Source: Algoriphagus yeomjeoni
GTDB taxonomy: Bacteria; Bacteroidota; Bacteroidia; Cytophagales; Cyclobacteriaceae
Assembly: GCF_003259505.1 (NCBI RefSeq)
Contig: NZ_QLLK01000005.1
Span: 310,001 to 374,000 of the forward strand
Reading direction: 5' to 3'
DNA length: 64,000 nucleotides
This document shows, piece by piece, positions 17,202 to 25,148 of the stretch (position 1 is the stretch's first letter; each line of letters opens with the position of its first letter). The notes beneath the pieces are model-generated. The model was not told the origin of the DNA and did not search any database. It was given only the letters and a program-made list of their open reading frames with translations. A program made the position numbers and the translations under genes.

Positions 17202-18725
17202 CTAAAATGTTTGCTCTCGAAGCTGAATTGGGATTTTGAGAATAACCTTCACGCCGGATTCTGATGGGTTTGTTTCTCTTAGGTTTAACAGGGTTACTTC
17301 ACCTTCTTGAGTGTAATTTTGGGAAAAATGTTTGAGTCGTTCCTGTGAAAGTGTGATTCCTACTGATTCTGAGACATGCAATTTTTTCTTCTGGTTCTGG
17401 CTGGAATCGGGGAGTCCTATCCCATTGTCAATTATTTCCAGAGTGAGGGCTTCTTCTGAAAGATTCGCCAACCTAATCTGTAGTTTTTTCTCCTCTTTGC
17501 TCGCAGATAGTCCATGCCAAATTGCATTTTCCAAAAAAGGCTGAAGTAATAGGGAAGGGATTAAAATTTGAGCTGGATCAATTAGTTCTGAACCAGATAT
17601 TGAAAATTGGATTTCTTGATCAAACCGAAGATTCTCGATATTCACATAAAGCTTCATTGTATCCAATTCTTCTTTAAGGGTCGATTCTTTCTCCCGAGTG
17701 GAGGCCAAAAATTTCCGAATGAGCTTGGCGAATTTGTTTAAATAGTAAACTGCTTCCTCAGCTTCATTTTCTATGATGTAGGATTTGATGGAATTGAGAG
17801 AATTGAAGATAAAATGAGGGTTCATTTGGCTCCTCAGGGCCAGAAGTTTTAATTCCGCCAGTTCTTTGTCATAGGAAGCTTGCAAGGAATTGATTTTTTC
17901 AGCTTCAGCTGCTAGTTCCATAGACTTAAAGCTTTCTTCCAGTTGTTTTTGAACCTCAATACGGAGTCGTTCATTTTCCTGAAGTTGATCGATCAGCTCC
18001 TCTTGAGACTGATTTCGTTCTTCTAAAATCAACTTTTGCTTTTGCCCCAATCCTAGGGAGAATAGCACGTTTTCTAACCAAAAGCCTACATAGAGAATAC
18101 CATAAGCTGGTTCCACAGAGAACCCTTGCCTGAATAGACTTTGGTGAATCGCCAGCGAAGTCACCGAAAAGACAATCAATAAAAAAGAGCCGATAATCAT
18201 GTAATACTTAAGTGGAGTCTTGACTTTGAAAAATGGAATATAAGTCACCATCCCAAGGATGGAAATCAAGATAGTGAACACATAATATCCTCTCAATAGA
18301 ACTTCCTGAATTCTTTGATCTACCAATAAATAGTACAGAAATATGAATAAGCAATAGGCAATGATAACCCAAAGACCGATCATGATCCGCCTGTGCCATT
18401 TTGGGAGCTCTTCCTTAATATTCAGAAACCGTAGGGCAAAAAACACATAAATGATGTAGTAGATTTCTGTATGAATCATTGGATAGTCAATGATCCAAGA
18501 AAATTGTCCGCCTAATTCATAGAGGAAACCACCTTCCATCCACCTAAACTGGGACAGTAAGATGAAGAAGGTGTATCCGCTGTAGAGTAGGTAGGTTCTA
18601 TCTTTTTGCTGGAAAAAAAGGATGAAATGATAAACCGTCAGGATAAAAAGAGCACCCAGCGTAAAAACTAAAAACCCATTCTCAAATGGGCAGCAGTAAA
18701 AGTATTCTAAGTAGCTTTTTACCAA
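17202..18725 (-). CDS. LytS/AlgZ-type sensor histidine kinase with seven-helix membrane domain
   Basis: A 507-residue kinase. Residues 15-225 hold about seven membrane helices (7TMR-DISM-like), 230-290 a coiled coil (QEELIDQLQENERLRIEVQK), then the His_kinase domain with His304 in SQMNPHFIFNSLNSIKSYI. The ATPase N box is LLQPFLENAIWHGL and G1 is DNGIGLPD. This domain class phosphorylates LytTR regulators, and a LytTR gene precedes it by 7 nt, so the two form an operon. Ligand unknown; the periplasmic 7TMR-DISMED2 domain is missing, so sensing is probably through the membrane. Confidence 0.94.
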   Translation of the reverse strand: MVKSYLEYFYCCPFENGFLVFTLGALFILTVYHFILFFQQKDRTYLLYSGYTFFILLSQFRWMEGGFLYELGGQFSWIIDYPMIHTEIYYIIYVFFALRFLNIKEELPKWHRRIMIGLWVIIAYCLFIFLYYLLVDQRIQEVLLRGYYVFTILISILGMVTYIPFFKVKTPLKYYMIIGSFLLIVFSVTSLAIHQSLFRQGFSVEPAYGILYVGFWLENVLFSLGLGQKQKLILEERNQSQEELIDQLQENERLRIEVQKQLEESFKSMELAAEAEKINSLQASYDKELAELKLLALRSQMNPHFIFNSLNSIKSYIIENEAEEAVYYLNKFAKLIRKFLASTREKESTLKEELDTMKLYVNIENLRFDQEIQFSISGSELIDPAQILIPSLLLQPFLENAIWHGLSASKEEKKLQIRLANLSEEALTLEIIDNGIGLPDSSQNQKKKLHVSESVGITLSQERLKHFSQNYTQEGEVTLLNLRETNPSESGVKVILKIPIQLREQTF

Positions 18726-18732
18726 GGTTTGG

Positions 18733-19470
18733 TTAATGATTTAAGAGGTGGAGAAGTTCACTCTTTCTTGATCGAGAGACAGGTATTTGAGTTCCGTTTG
18801 CAAGCATCAGGCTTGGGCCATCCTGATTGACGAAAGCCTTGATAGCATCCAGCCTAACGATATAAGAATTGTGGACCCGATAAAACCCTTTGCCCAACTG
18901 TTCTTCCAGATCTTTAAAGCGGACGGTAAACAGTTCTTTTTTCAAGTCATTGAAATAAATTTCTGAATAATTTCCGTCTGACTTGCAGTAGAGAATCTCA
19001 TTCCGATCCAAATACAAGGTTTTGCCTGCCATAGCAAGTGCCAATTTCTTTTCCTCTTTACCCTTCCAATCACTGATCATAGATTTAAGGACAGAGCCAA
19101 GTCCGCTTGATTCTTTTTTCACTCTAATCCGATCAATTGCATCTTTGAGGTCATCAGAATCTACCGGCTTCATGAGGTAATCGACCGCATGCTCCCGAAA
19201 TGCCTTGATCGCATATTGGTCGTAGGCAGAAGTAATGATCAACTCAAAATCTCGAAAATGAAGTTTTTGAAGTAGTTCAAAGCCATTCATTTCGGGCATT
19301 TCCACATCTAGAAAAACACAATCAGGCTTTAAATAATTGATCGCAGAAACTGCTTCCCGTGGGTCAGTGAAGCTATCTATGATTTTCACATCTTGGCAGA
19401 ACTTTTCAACCTCCCAAGTAAGATTCTTGATCGCGTTAGATTCGTCGTCTACGATGATAGCATTGATCAT
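18733..19470 (-). CDS. LytTR-family response regulator
   Basis: A 245-residue regulator with receiver domain (Asp8-Asp9, phosphoacceptor Asp55 in CVFLDVEMPEMNGFELL, Lys in YLMKPVDSDDL) and a C-terminal LytTR domain (about 145-245: EILYCKSDGNYSEIYFND, FYRVHNSYIVRLDAI). It is the first gene of a two-gene operon with the LytS-type kinase. Its start faces the 394-nt intergenic region containing large inverted repeats, a possible site of autoregulation. Confidence 0.95.
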   Translation of the reverse strand: MINAIIVDDESNAIKNLTWEVEKFCQDVKIIDSFTDPREAVSAINYLKPDCVFLDVEMPEMNGFELLQKLHFRDFELIITSAYDQYAIKAFREHAVDYLMKPVDSDDLKDAIDRIRVKKESSGLGSVLKSMISDWKGKEEKKLALAMAGKTLYLDRNEILYCKSDGNYSEIYFNDLKKELFTVRFKDLEEQLGKGFYRVHNSYIVRLDAIKAFVNQDGPSLMLANGTQIPVSRSRKSELLHLLNH

Positions 19471-19571
19471 TTAGTTAAAGATAAACATTTGAATCTGTAC
19501 AACTATATCATTGAAAAGCGGTCAATGAAAACTGCAACATTCTATTTTATAAGGATTTGAAAAACTAAAAG

Positions 19572-19620
19572 CTAAGAAATTTTAGTCCTTTCTCATGGAG
19601 TTGGCTTTAAAATTTCTTAG
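19572..19620. repeat. 13-bp perfect inverted repeat with 23-nt loop
   Basis: Arms CTAAGAAATTTTA (19572-19584) and TAAAATTTCTTAG (19608-19620) are exact complements. The element lies in the 394-nt divergent gap between the LytTR regulator and a lipoprotein gene. It lacks a T-tract, so it is more likely a repeat element or operator-like structure than a terminator. Confidence 0.6.
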
Positions 19621-19637
19621 TCGGTAGTGAATTTGAC

Positions 19638-19744
19638 TTACTTGGTAAAGAATCCATGAATATTGGTATACAGAAAAAAGCATAAGGTCAATTTCAGATT
19701 ATAAAGAAATGCGCACCAGCTATGTATTCTTTTCTACCAAGTAA
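19638..19744. repeat. Second inverted repeat in the same gap
   Basis: TTACTTGGTA at 19638-19647 is the exact complement of TACCAAGTAA at 19735-19744. The match continues inward (AAGAAT against ATTCTT) if three bases are skipped. The roughly 107-nt unit between the arms has no coding potential, and its shape is that of a small palindrome-ended element. The remainder of 19471-19864 shows nothing else I can name. Confidence 0.5.
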
Positions 19745-19864
19745 ATGCCGTCACTTTTAAATTTTAATAGAAATGGGTAAAATTCTTGTGCCCTCCGCTG
19801 ACAATCAGACTGTTGGGCGGTGAATTTAGATTTATCAAGGAAGCTATTTGAACCTTAGCCATTT

Positions 19865-20809
19865 ATGAAAAAACCAGTTTTATTCTGCAGTATCGCTTTG
19901 CTTTTCACATTTTGCACAAACCGAACCTCTGAGGAAATTATAGCCTCCGAAGCTCCAACTCAAGATGAACTCTTACAACAAGGCCAAGTAAATGTTCAAA
20001 CTCAAGGCATGGACTTTTTGGTTGCAGATACCCTTTACTCAGGCTGGAATGAGTTGATTTATGACAATCAGTCCTCTGAGGTTCATTTTATTTTAATGGA
20101 TTTTTATCCTGAAGGCAAAACAGTAGAAGATACCAAGAAGGAAGTGCTCCCTCCATTTGATGAGGGAATGAAGAAAATAATAGATGGGCAAATGGATGAG
20201 GCAGTGGCTGCGTTTGGAAAATTGCCCGAATGGTTTTTTTCTGTCCAGTACCATGGTGGAACTGGGTTGATCTCTCCCGGGCAGACAGCAAAGAGTACCA
20301 TTTTTTTGAGCCCGGGACTTTATGTAATGGAATGCTATGTAAAAGCCGCCAACGGGGAATGGCATACTTCCCATGGGATGATCAAGCAAATTATCGTTAG
20401 AGATTCTTCTACTACCAAGGCAGCTCCGTCACCGAATGCATCCATTACCATTTCTAGTACAGAAGGAGTCCAAATGGCAAATCCTCCTGGGCTTGGGAGT
20501 CAGGTTATGGAGGTCAACTTTCAAGATCAAAAAGTTTATGAGCATTTCGTGGGGCATGATGTGAATCTTGTTCGATACGAAGATGACGCCTCTCTCGACT
20601 CCCTTCAGTATTGGCTTAGCTGGATGAATCCTACCGGTCTTCGTACGCCTGCACCCGAAGGATTCACTTTTTTGGGAGGAATGAACAATCTCGGTGAAGG
20701 TGGAAAAGGTTACTTCGAAGCGGAGCTGATTCCGGGAAATTATGTCCTGATATCTGAAGTTCCTGAGGCTGAGAAAAAGGGGCTGATCGCAAAATTTCAA
20801 CTTAACTAG
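19865..20809 (+). CDS. Uncharacterised lipoprotein with two similar beta-rich halves
   Basis: A 314-residue protein with a lipoprotein signal (LLFTFC, Cys at residue 17). No family is recognised. Two halves look related: GLISPGQTAKSTIFLSPGLY then VMECYV around residues 135-165, and GEGGKGYFEAELIPGNY then VLISEVP near 275-300. Both end in a PG-Y turn as in cupredoxin-like or immunoglobulin-like sandwiches. No copper ligands can be assigned. It is followed after 2 nt by another lipoprotein gene, so the two are co-expressed. Confidence 0.8.
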   Translation: MKKPVLFCSIALLFTFCTNRTSEEIIASEAPTQDELLQQGQVNVQTQGMDFLVADTLYSGWNELIYDNQSSEVHFILMDFYPEGKTVEDTKKEVLPPFDEGMKKIIDGQMDEAVAAFGKLPEWFFSVQYHGGTGLISPGQTAKSTIFLSPGLYVMECYVKAANGEWHTSHGMIKQIIVRDSSTTKAAPSPNASITISSTEGVQMANPPGLGSQVMEVNFQDQKVYEHFVGHDVNLVRYEDDASLDSLQYWLSWMNPTGLRTPAPEGFTFLGGMNNLGEGGKGYFEAELIPGNYVLISEVPEAEKKGLIAKFQLN

Positions 20810-20811
20810 CT

Positions 20812-21405
20812 ATGAAAAAAAGCATTAAAAGTATCGCTTCGGCCTTCATTGGACTGATTCTATTGGTTTCTTGCGGTGGTAAGGAATCTGCTCAATCGGG
20901 TGAAACTATGGGTGTAGAAGAAGATATCGAATCTTCGTCGGAGTCGAATCAAGACAATGCAGAAACTCTTACCGAGCTATCTCCTCTTACTACGGAACAA
21001 TTCAAGGCTTTTTTCCCAGAAACGATTATTGGCTTACCTCAAACTTCTTTTGTAGAAAGTTTTATGCCTGGGATTGGCTCTGGAAGTGCGACTTATAGAA
21101 CTGCCAACCGAAGTATCCGGATTATGATCCTAGACGGAGCTGGTGAGAAAGGAGCTGATGCAGTTGGAACCTACAAATTTTCCCACACAAAGGATTACGA
21201 TGAAAAAGGCTCATGGGGGTATACCAAAACAATCGACCATGAAGGAGTTAAAATGAAGGAATCCTCGCTTGGAGAGGATAGATTTAATTGGTCCCTTTTT
21301 TATAAAGACCGATTTGCAGTAGATATTGATGCTAAAGAAGTCACCAAAGATGAATTGGATGGAATTATGAAAGATTTGAATCTGGAAAGGCTTCCGGCCT
21401 ACTAG
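20812..21405 (+). CDS. Uncharacterised lipoprotein
   Basis: A 197-residue protein with signal peptide and lipobox LLVSCGG. An acidic, serine-rich linker (about 25-60) leads to a globular domain with LTTEQFKAFFPETIIGLPQ, SATYRTANRSIRIMILDGAG and a C-terminal RFAVDIDAKEVTKDELDGIM helix. I do not recognise the family; the layout suggests a surface-tethered small domain. It overlaps nothing but starts 2 nt after the previous lipoprotein and is probably translated with it. Confidence 0.8.
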   Translation: MKKSIKSIASAFIGLILLVSCGGKESAQSGETMGVEEDIESSSESNQDNAETLTELSPLTTEQFKAFFPETIIGLPQTSFVESFMPGIGSGSATYRTANRSIRIMILDGAGEKGADAVGTYKFSHTKDYDEKGSWGYTKTIDHEGVKMKESSLGEDRFNWSLFYKDRFAVDIDAKEVTKDELDGIMKDLNLERLPAY

Positions 21406-21456
21406 TATTTATTCATTTTTAATTAAAGCTGTTTTAAGTACAAATAGATCTCTGTC

Positions 21457-22008
21457 ATGAAGAAAATATACATCCTACTAATCCTTGTCCTTGCCGTAGT
21501 AATTATCATTTATGCTAATTCCAAAGTTCAAGTCTCTGAGCAAAAGGTAATATCCGCAGCACCGGCTTTAATGTCACAAGATGAAGCTGTCAACCCAGGT
21601 GTGACCTTGACTATGGAAGGAGAAACATATACTTTGGAACAAAAGGATCTCAATCCGCAAACCAACCTGGATTTTGATAATGATGATTTGAAGTTTGCGA
21701 TATATACAAATGAAGGTCGAGTGTCCGTGAACTTCAATCTTACTAAGACTGGAATACTTGGGAAGGGTCCTGTTTTCTATTCAATTCCTGAGGCAAATCA
21801 AGAATCAGTAAAAGTAGACCTGAATTTTTTTAATCAAGACAGAGAGTCCAGCAGGATGAATAAGCGTATAATTTTTCGAAAAGGGGAAATACAAATTGAA
21901 AAACTTACTAAAAATCAGCTAGTTTTCACTTTCAAAGGAGAAGGGTCAGGAATGACAGAAAGAGGCGATTTATTTCCAATAGAAGGATCAATAAATATGA
22001 CTTTTTAG
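21457..22008 (+). CDS. Uncharacterised single-pass membrane or exported protein
   Basis: A 183-residue protein with one N-terminal hydrophobic helix (IYILLILVLAVVIIIYA) without a clear cleavage site, so it is probably membrane-anchored with the rest outside. The remainder is beta-rich (VTLTMEGETYTLEQKDL, VSVNFNLTKTGILGKGPVFY, GSGMTERGDLFPIEGSINM). No family recognised. It lies 51 nt after the two lipoproteins in the same direction and may belong to that transcription unit. Confidence 0.75.
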   Translation: MKKIYILLILVLAVVIIIYANSKVQVSEQKVISAAPALMSQDEAVNPGVTLTMEGETYTLEQKDLNPQTNLDFDNDDLKFAIYTNEGRVSVNFNLTKTGILGKGPVFYSIPEANQESVKVDLNFFNQDRESSRMNKRIIFRKGEIQIEKLTKNQLVFTFKGEGSGMTERGDLFPIEGSINMTF

Positions 22009-22200
22009 TAATCGATCAAGTATTCAAAAATAAGCTGATCTTGCCTGTGGATACTTAGTCGCCAGAACATCAATTAATAGCATCAAGAGCCCCGCAAGTT
22101 ACTATCACGAGGTCTTTTTAAGATTTGGTTCTTTAGTATCATGATTTTATCTCTCAGGAACAAATTTCTCAGTAGAATACCTCCTTTGCCAATAATTCCA

Positions 22201-22208
22201 TACCTTTG
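22201..22208 (+). promoter_or_regulatory. -7 element (TACCTTTG) before rpsA
   Basis: An exact match to the Bacteroidota -7 consensus TAnnTTTG. The expected TTG at 19 nt upstream is not present, so the -33 element is weak. It implies a transcript start near 22215 and an rpsA leader of about 100 nt. Confidence 0.6.
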
Positions 22209-22228
22209 CAGTCCGTTCGAGTGAATGG

Positions 22229-22298
22229 AGTGCGTTAGGTTTGCTTAACGCATTGATTTACAACTAAAAACGATAGTCCCTTGACCCGTGGACTATTG
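22229..22298 (+). promoter_or_regulatory. Two hairpins in the rpsA 5' leader
   Basis: TGCGTTA (22231-22237) pairs with TAACGCA (22246-22252), extendable outward by two pairs. CGATAGTCC (22271-22279) pairs with GGACTATTG (22290-22298) including one G-U. Both lie between the probable transcript start and the rpsA ATG at 22319. Ribosomal protein S1 is autoregulated through leader structure in Escherichia coli; a similar role here is inference. The part of 22009-22318 before 22201 shows nothing else. Confidence 0.5.
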
Positions 22299-22318
22299 CT
22301 AATCAGGGTTAGTACATT

Positions 22319-24091
22319 ATGTCAAAACAAGAAGATTTTAACTGGGACAACTTCGAAACCAAAGGTTTTGGAGAAGGCTATTCCAAAGCAGAGCGTGAGC
22401 AAATGGCTGCAATGTACGAAGGTACATTAGGCGAGATCACTGAGAAAGAAGTTATCACAGGTACAGTAGTAGGTGTGAATGACAAAGACGTTATCATCAA
22501 CGTGGGCTTTAAGTCTGACGGATTGGTGCCTCTTTCTGAATTCAGAGATCTTGAGTCTATCAAGCCAGGTGATACGGTAGAAGTATTCATCGAAGAGCAG
22601 GAAAACGCATTGGGTCAGCTGATCCTTTCCCGTAAGAAAGCGAAGATCGTACGTGCATGGAAAGACATCGAAGATGCTCTTGAATTTGATAACGTGATCG
22701 AAGGTTTGGTGAAAAGAAGAACTAAAGGTGGTCTTATCGTAGATATCTACGGTGTTGAAGCATTCTTGCCAGGTTCTCAGATCGATGTGAAGCCTATCAG
22801 AGATTTCGATATCTATGTAGGTAAGAAAATGGAAGTGAAAGTGGTGAAAATCAACCACGCAAATGATAACGTAGTAGTATCTCACAAAGTGTTGATCGAG
22901 AAAGATCTTGAGAAGCAAAAAGCTGAGATCCTAAACAACCTTGAGAAAGGTCAAGTATTGGAAGGTGTGATCAAGAACATGACCAACTTCGGTGTATTCA
23001 TCGATCTAGGTGGTGTAGATGGTTTGCTTCACATTACAGATATCTCTTGGGGACGTATCAATCATCCAGAAGAAGTATTGCAACTTGATCAGAAAGTTCA
23101 GATTGTGGTTCTTGACTTTGATGATGATAAGAAGAGAATTTCTTTGGGTATGAAGCAGCTTACTGCTCATCCTTGGGATTCTTTGGCGTCTAGCCTTGAA
23201 ATCGGATCTAGAGTTAAGGGTAAGATCGTAAACGTAGCTGACTACGGTGCGTTCCTTGAGCTTGCTCCAGGTGTTGAAGGTTTGATCCACGTGTCTGAAA
23301 TGAGCTGGTCTCAGCATTTGAGAAATCCTGCTGACTTCGTGAAAGTTGGTGACGAAATCGAAGCTGTAGTATTGACTCTTGACAAAGACGACAGAAAAAT
23401 GTCTCTTGGTATCAAGCAACTGACTGAAGATCCATGGACTAAGAACGATATGGGTACTAAGTACGCGGTAGGTTCTAAGCATACAGGTGTGGTAAGAAAC
23501 TTGACTAACTTCGGCCTATTCCTTGAGTTGGAAGAAGGAATCGACGGTTTGGTTCACGTATCTGATCTTTCTTGGACTAAGAAAATCAAGCATCCATCTG
23601 AGTTTGTGAAAGTAGGAGACGAGCTAGCAGTAGCTGTTCTTGAGCTTGACGTGGACAACAGAAGATTGGCTCTTGGTCATAAGCAATTGGAAGAAAATCC
23701 ATGGGATACGTTTGAATCTGTATTCCCAATCGGATCAGAGCATAAGTGTACTGTAGTTTCCAAAAATGACAAAGGTGCAGTTCTTGAATTGCCTTACGGT
23801 CTTGAAGGATTTGCTACAGTGAAAAATTTGGAAAAAGAAGACGGATCTCAAGTAGAGGTTGGTGAGTCTTTGGACTTCAAAGTGACTGAATTCTCTAAAG
23901 ACGATAAGAGAATCGTTCTTTCTCACACTGCTATGTTCAGAGAAGAAGCGAAGCCAGCTAAGAAAGAAGCGAAGAAGAAATCTGATTCAGGTTCTGCTTC
24001 TACTTCATCTTCAGCTCCAGCTGAGAAGTCAACTCTTGGTGACTTGGACGCTTTGACTCAATTGAAAGAGCAAATGGAAGGTAAAAAGTAA
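22319..24091 (+). CDS. rpsA: 30S ribosomal protein S1
   Basis: A 590-residue S1 with six OB-fold S1 repeats beginning at about residues 41, 125, 213, 297, 382 and 470. The repeats show the usual GxVxxxxxxGxFVxL...GLxHxS pattern, for example NMTNFGVFIDLGGVDGLLHI. Repeats 3-5 are the best conserved, and the last is divergent. The tail (about 540-590) is Lys/Ser-rich. S1 binds mRNA on the 30S subunit. Codon use is noticeably optimised (many ctt, gta, gaa choices), as expected for a highly expressed gene. It is monocistronic, followed by a strong terminator. Confidence 0.97.
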   Translation: MSKQEDFNWDNFETKGFGEGYSKAEREQMAAMYEGTLGEITEKEVITGTVVGVNDKDVIINVGFKSDGLVPLSEFRDLESIKPGDTVEVFIEEQENALGQLILSRKKAKIVRAWKDIEDALEFDNVIEGLVKRRTKGGLIVDIYGVEAFLPGSQIDVKPIRDFDIYVGKKMEVKVVKINHANDNVVVSHKVLIEKDLEKQKAEILNNLEKGQVLEGVIKNMTNFGVFIDLGGVDGLLHITDISWGRINHPEEVLQLDQKVQIVVLDFDDDKKRISLGMKQLTAHPWDSLASSLEIGSRVKGKIVNVADYGAFLELAPGVEGLIHVSEMSWSQHLRNPADFVKVGDEIEAVVLTLDKDDRKMSLGIKQLTEDPWTKNDMGTKYAVGSKHTGVVRNLTNFGLFLELEEGIDGLVHVSDLSWTKKIKHPSEFVKVGDELAVAVLELDVDNRRLALGHKQLEENPWDTFESVFPIGSEHKCTVVSKNDKGAVLELPYGLEGFATVKNLEKEDGSQVEVGESLDFKVTEFSKDDKRIVLSHTAMFREEAKPAKKEAKKKSDSGSASTSSSAPAEKSTLGDLDALTQLKEQMEGKK

Positions 24092-24138
24092 GACGTTAGA
24101 TTCTAGAAATTAGAATCAAGACTTACTGAATATATTGA

Positions 24139-24170
24139 AAACGCCGGCTGAAAAGTCGGCGTTTTTTTTT
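24139..24170 (+). terminator. Rho-independent terminator of rpsA
   Basis: Stem AACGCCGGC with GTCGGCGTT (9 bp, one G-U) around loop TGAAAA, followed by an uninterrupted run of T to 24170. It lies 48 nt after the rpsA stop codon. Confidence 0.92.
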
Positions 24171-24466
24171 GTTTTTAACCACGGAGGTCACAGAGGACAC
24201 GCAGAGAACGCAATTATATAAGTTGTCCTGCTTCTCCAGAAGCTGGACTGTTTTGTATTTCGCTTTTATAGGATTTTAGAGAAATTCCGTTCAAGAGGAA
24301 CGGCTGGTCGGTAGCCAGACATAAGAGTGTGGTATGGTCGTTCCGCAGGAACGTCTGGTGATGTTCTTTACTAATCTAGGAGTTTTTACATTTGTGCTGC
24401 TTCTCCATAAGCTAGATTATTGGATCATTTGTAGCATTTCATTAACACCTTCCGTCTTAACTAAAC
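24171..24466. repeat. Intergenic stretch with palindromic repeat motifs
   Basis: About 300 nt without a gene. It begins with a purine-rich word (CCACGGAGGTCACAGAGGAC) of the sort scattered through Bacteroidota intergenic DNA. Two hairpins follow: CCGTTC-AAGAG-GAACGG near 24286 and CGTTCC-GCA-GGAACG near 24340. The two hairpins share the GTTC/GAAC core and nearby CTGGT words, suggesting related or degenerate copies of one repeat. Confidence 0.5.
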
Positions 24467-24474
24467 TAGCTTTG
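24467..24474 (+). promoter_or_regulatory. Candidate -7 element (TAGCTTTG) before the barrel protein gene
   Basis: Exact fit to TAnnTTTG, 18 nt before the ATG at 24492. A second match, TAACTTTG at 24479, is too close to the start to be used unless the message is nearly leaderless. No clear -33 TTG. Confidence 0.4.
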
Positions 24475-24491
24475 ACACTAACTTTGATCCT

Positions 24492-25091
24492 ATGAAAAAT
24501 GCACTTTTACTTTCCTTCTTCCTTTTGTTTAGTTTTTCGGTCTCCGCCCAATCATCGTTGGAAGTAAGAGGATATTTCGGTGTTTCAGGTTCTATGGCCA
24601 ACTGGAACGAGGATCTCGATGGAGCTAGCTCAGTGGATATTGAGAATGTAAAGGAGGTAGGTGTACTGCTTTCGAAAAGTATCAGTGAGAAATTCTCGTT
24701 GAATGGAGGGTTGAATTATTCATTTGCTACCGTTCAATATGATCCTAACATTCCTCCTTGTTTTAATTGCCTAAGCATTGCTTATGAGCACAATCTTGAT
24801 TTCAAGATGCTTTCCCTCCCTATTTATGCAGAGTATTCCCTAGGTAAGATTTTTTATGCAGCGGCTGGGCCTTTGGTAGATTTTCAGCTTTCCGAAGGGA
24901 ATAATTTCTCAGACCAAAGTGGCGTCGGTTATTTGGTTGGCCTGGGAGCGAAGTTGGATACTGAGAAGCTTTCCTTCTCTATTTTCCCCAATTACAAACG
25001 GCACAATGTCATTCCCTTTGAAAAGGAAGGAAACTATAAACAAATCTTGCAGGAATTGGGAGTGCAATTTGGAGTAGGGTATCAATTTTAA
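24492..25091 (+). CDS. Outer-membrane beta-barrel protein (OmpA/PorT-like fold)
   Basis: A 199-residue protein with Sec signal peptide (MKNALLLSFFLLFSF, cleavage after SAQ). Alternating hydrophobic/polar strands follow, for example LEVRGYFGVSGSM, FSLNGGLNYSFATVQYD, LSLPIYAEYSLGKIFYAAAG and a final aromatic residue in GVQFGVGYQF. This is typical of the eight-stranded barrel family used by Bacteroidota. A short loop contains PPCFNC. Function unknown; it is probably co-transcribed with the downstream lipoprotein (57 nt). Confidence 0.82.
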   Translation: MKNALLLSFFLLFSFSVSAQSSLEVRGYFGVSGSMANWNEDLDGASSVDIENVKEVGVLLSKSISEKFSLNGGLNYSFATVQYDPNIPPCFNCLSIAYEHNLDFKMLSLPIYAEYSLGKIFYAAAGPLVDFQLSEGNNFSDQSGVGYLVGLGAKLDTEKLSFSIFPNYKRHNVIPFEKEGNYKQILQELGVQFGVGYQF

Positions 25092-25148
25092 TAATGAGCT
25101 CAAACCTCTACCCCATATAAATCCGTAAAGGGTTTAACAAAAAAAATT

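Noticed and set aside
22427..23482. Long minus-strand open frames opposite rpsA
   Set aside because: They are antisense shadows created by the strong codon bias of rpsA; their products have no domain-like features.
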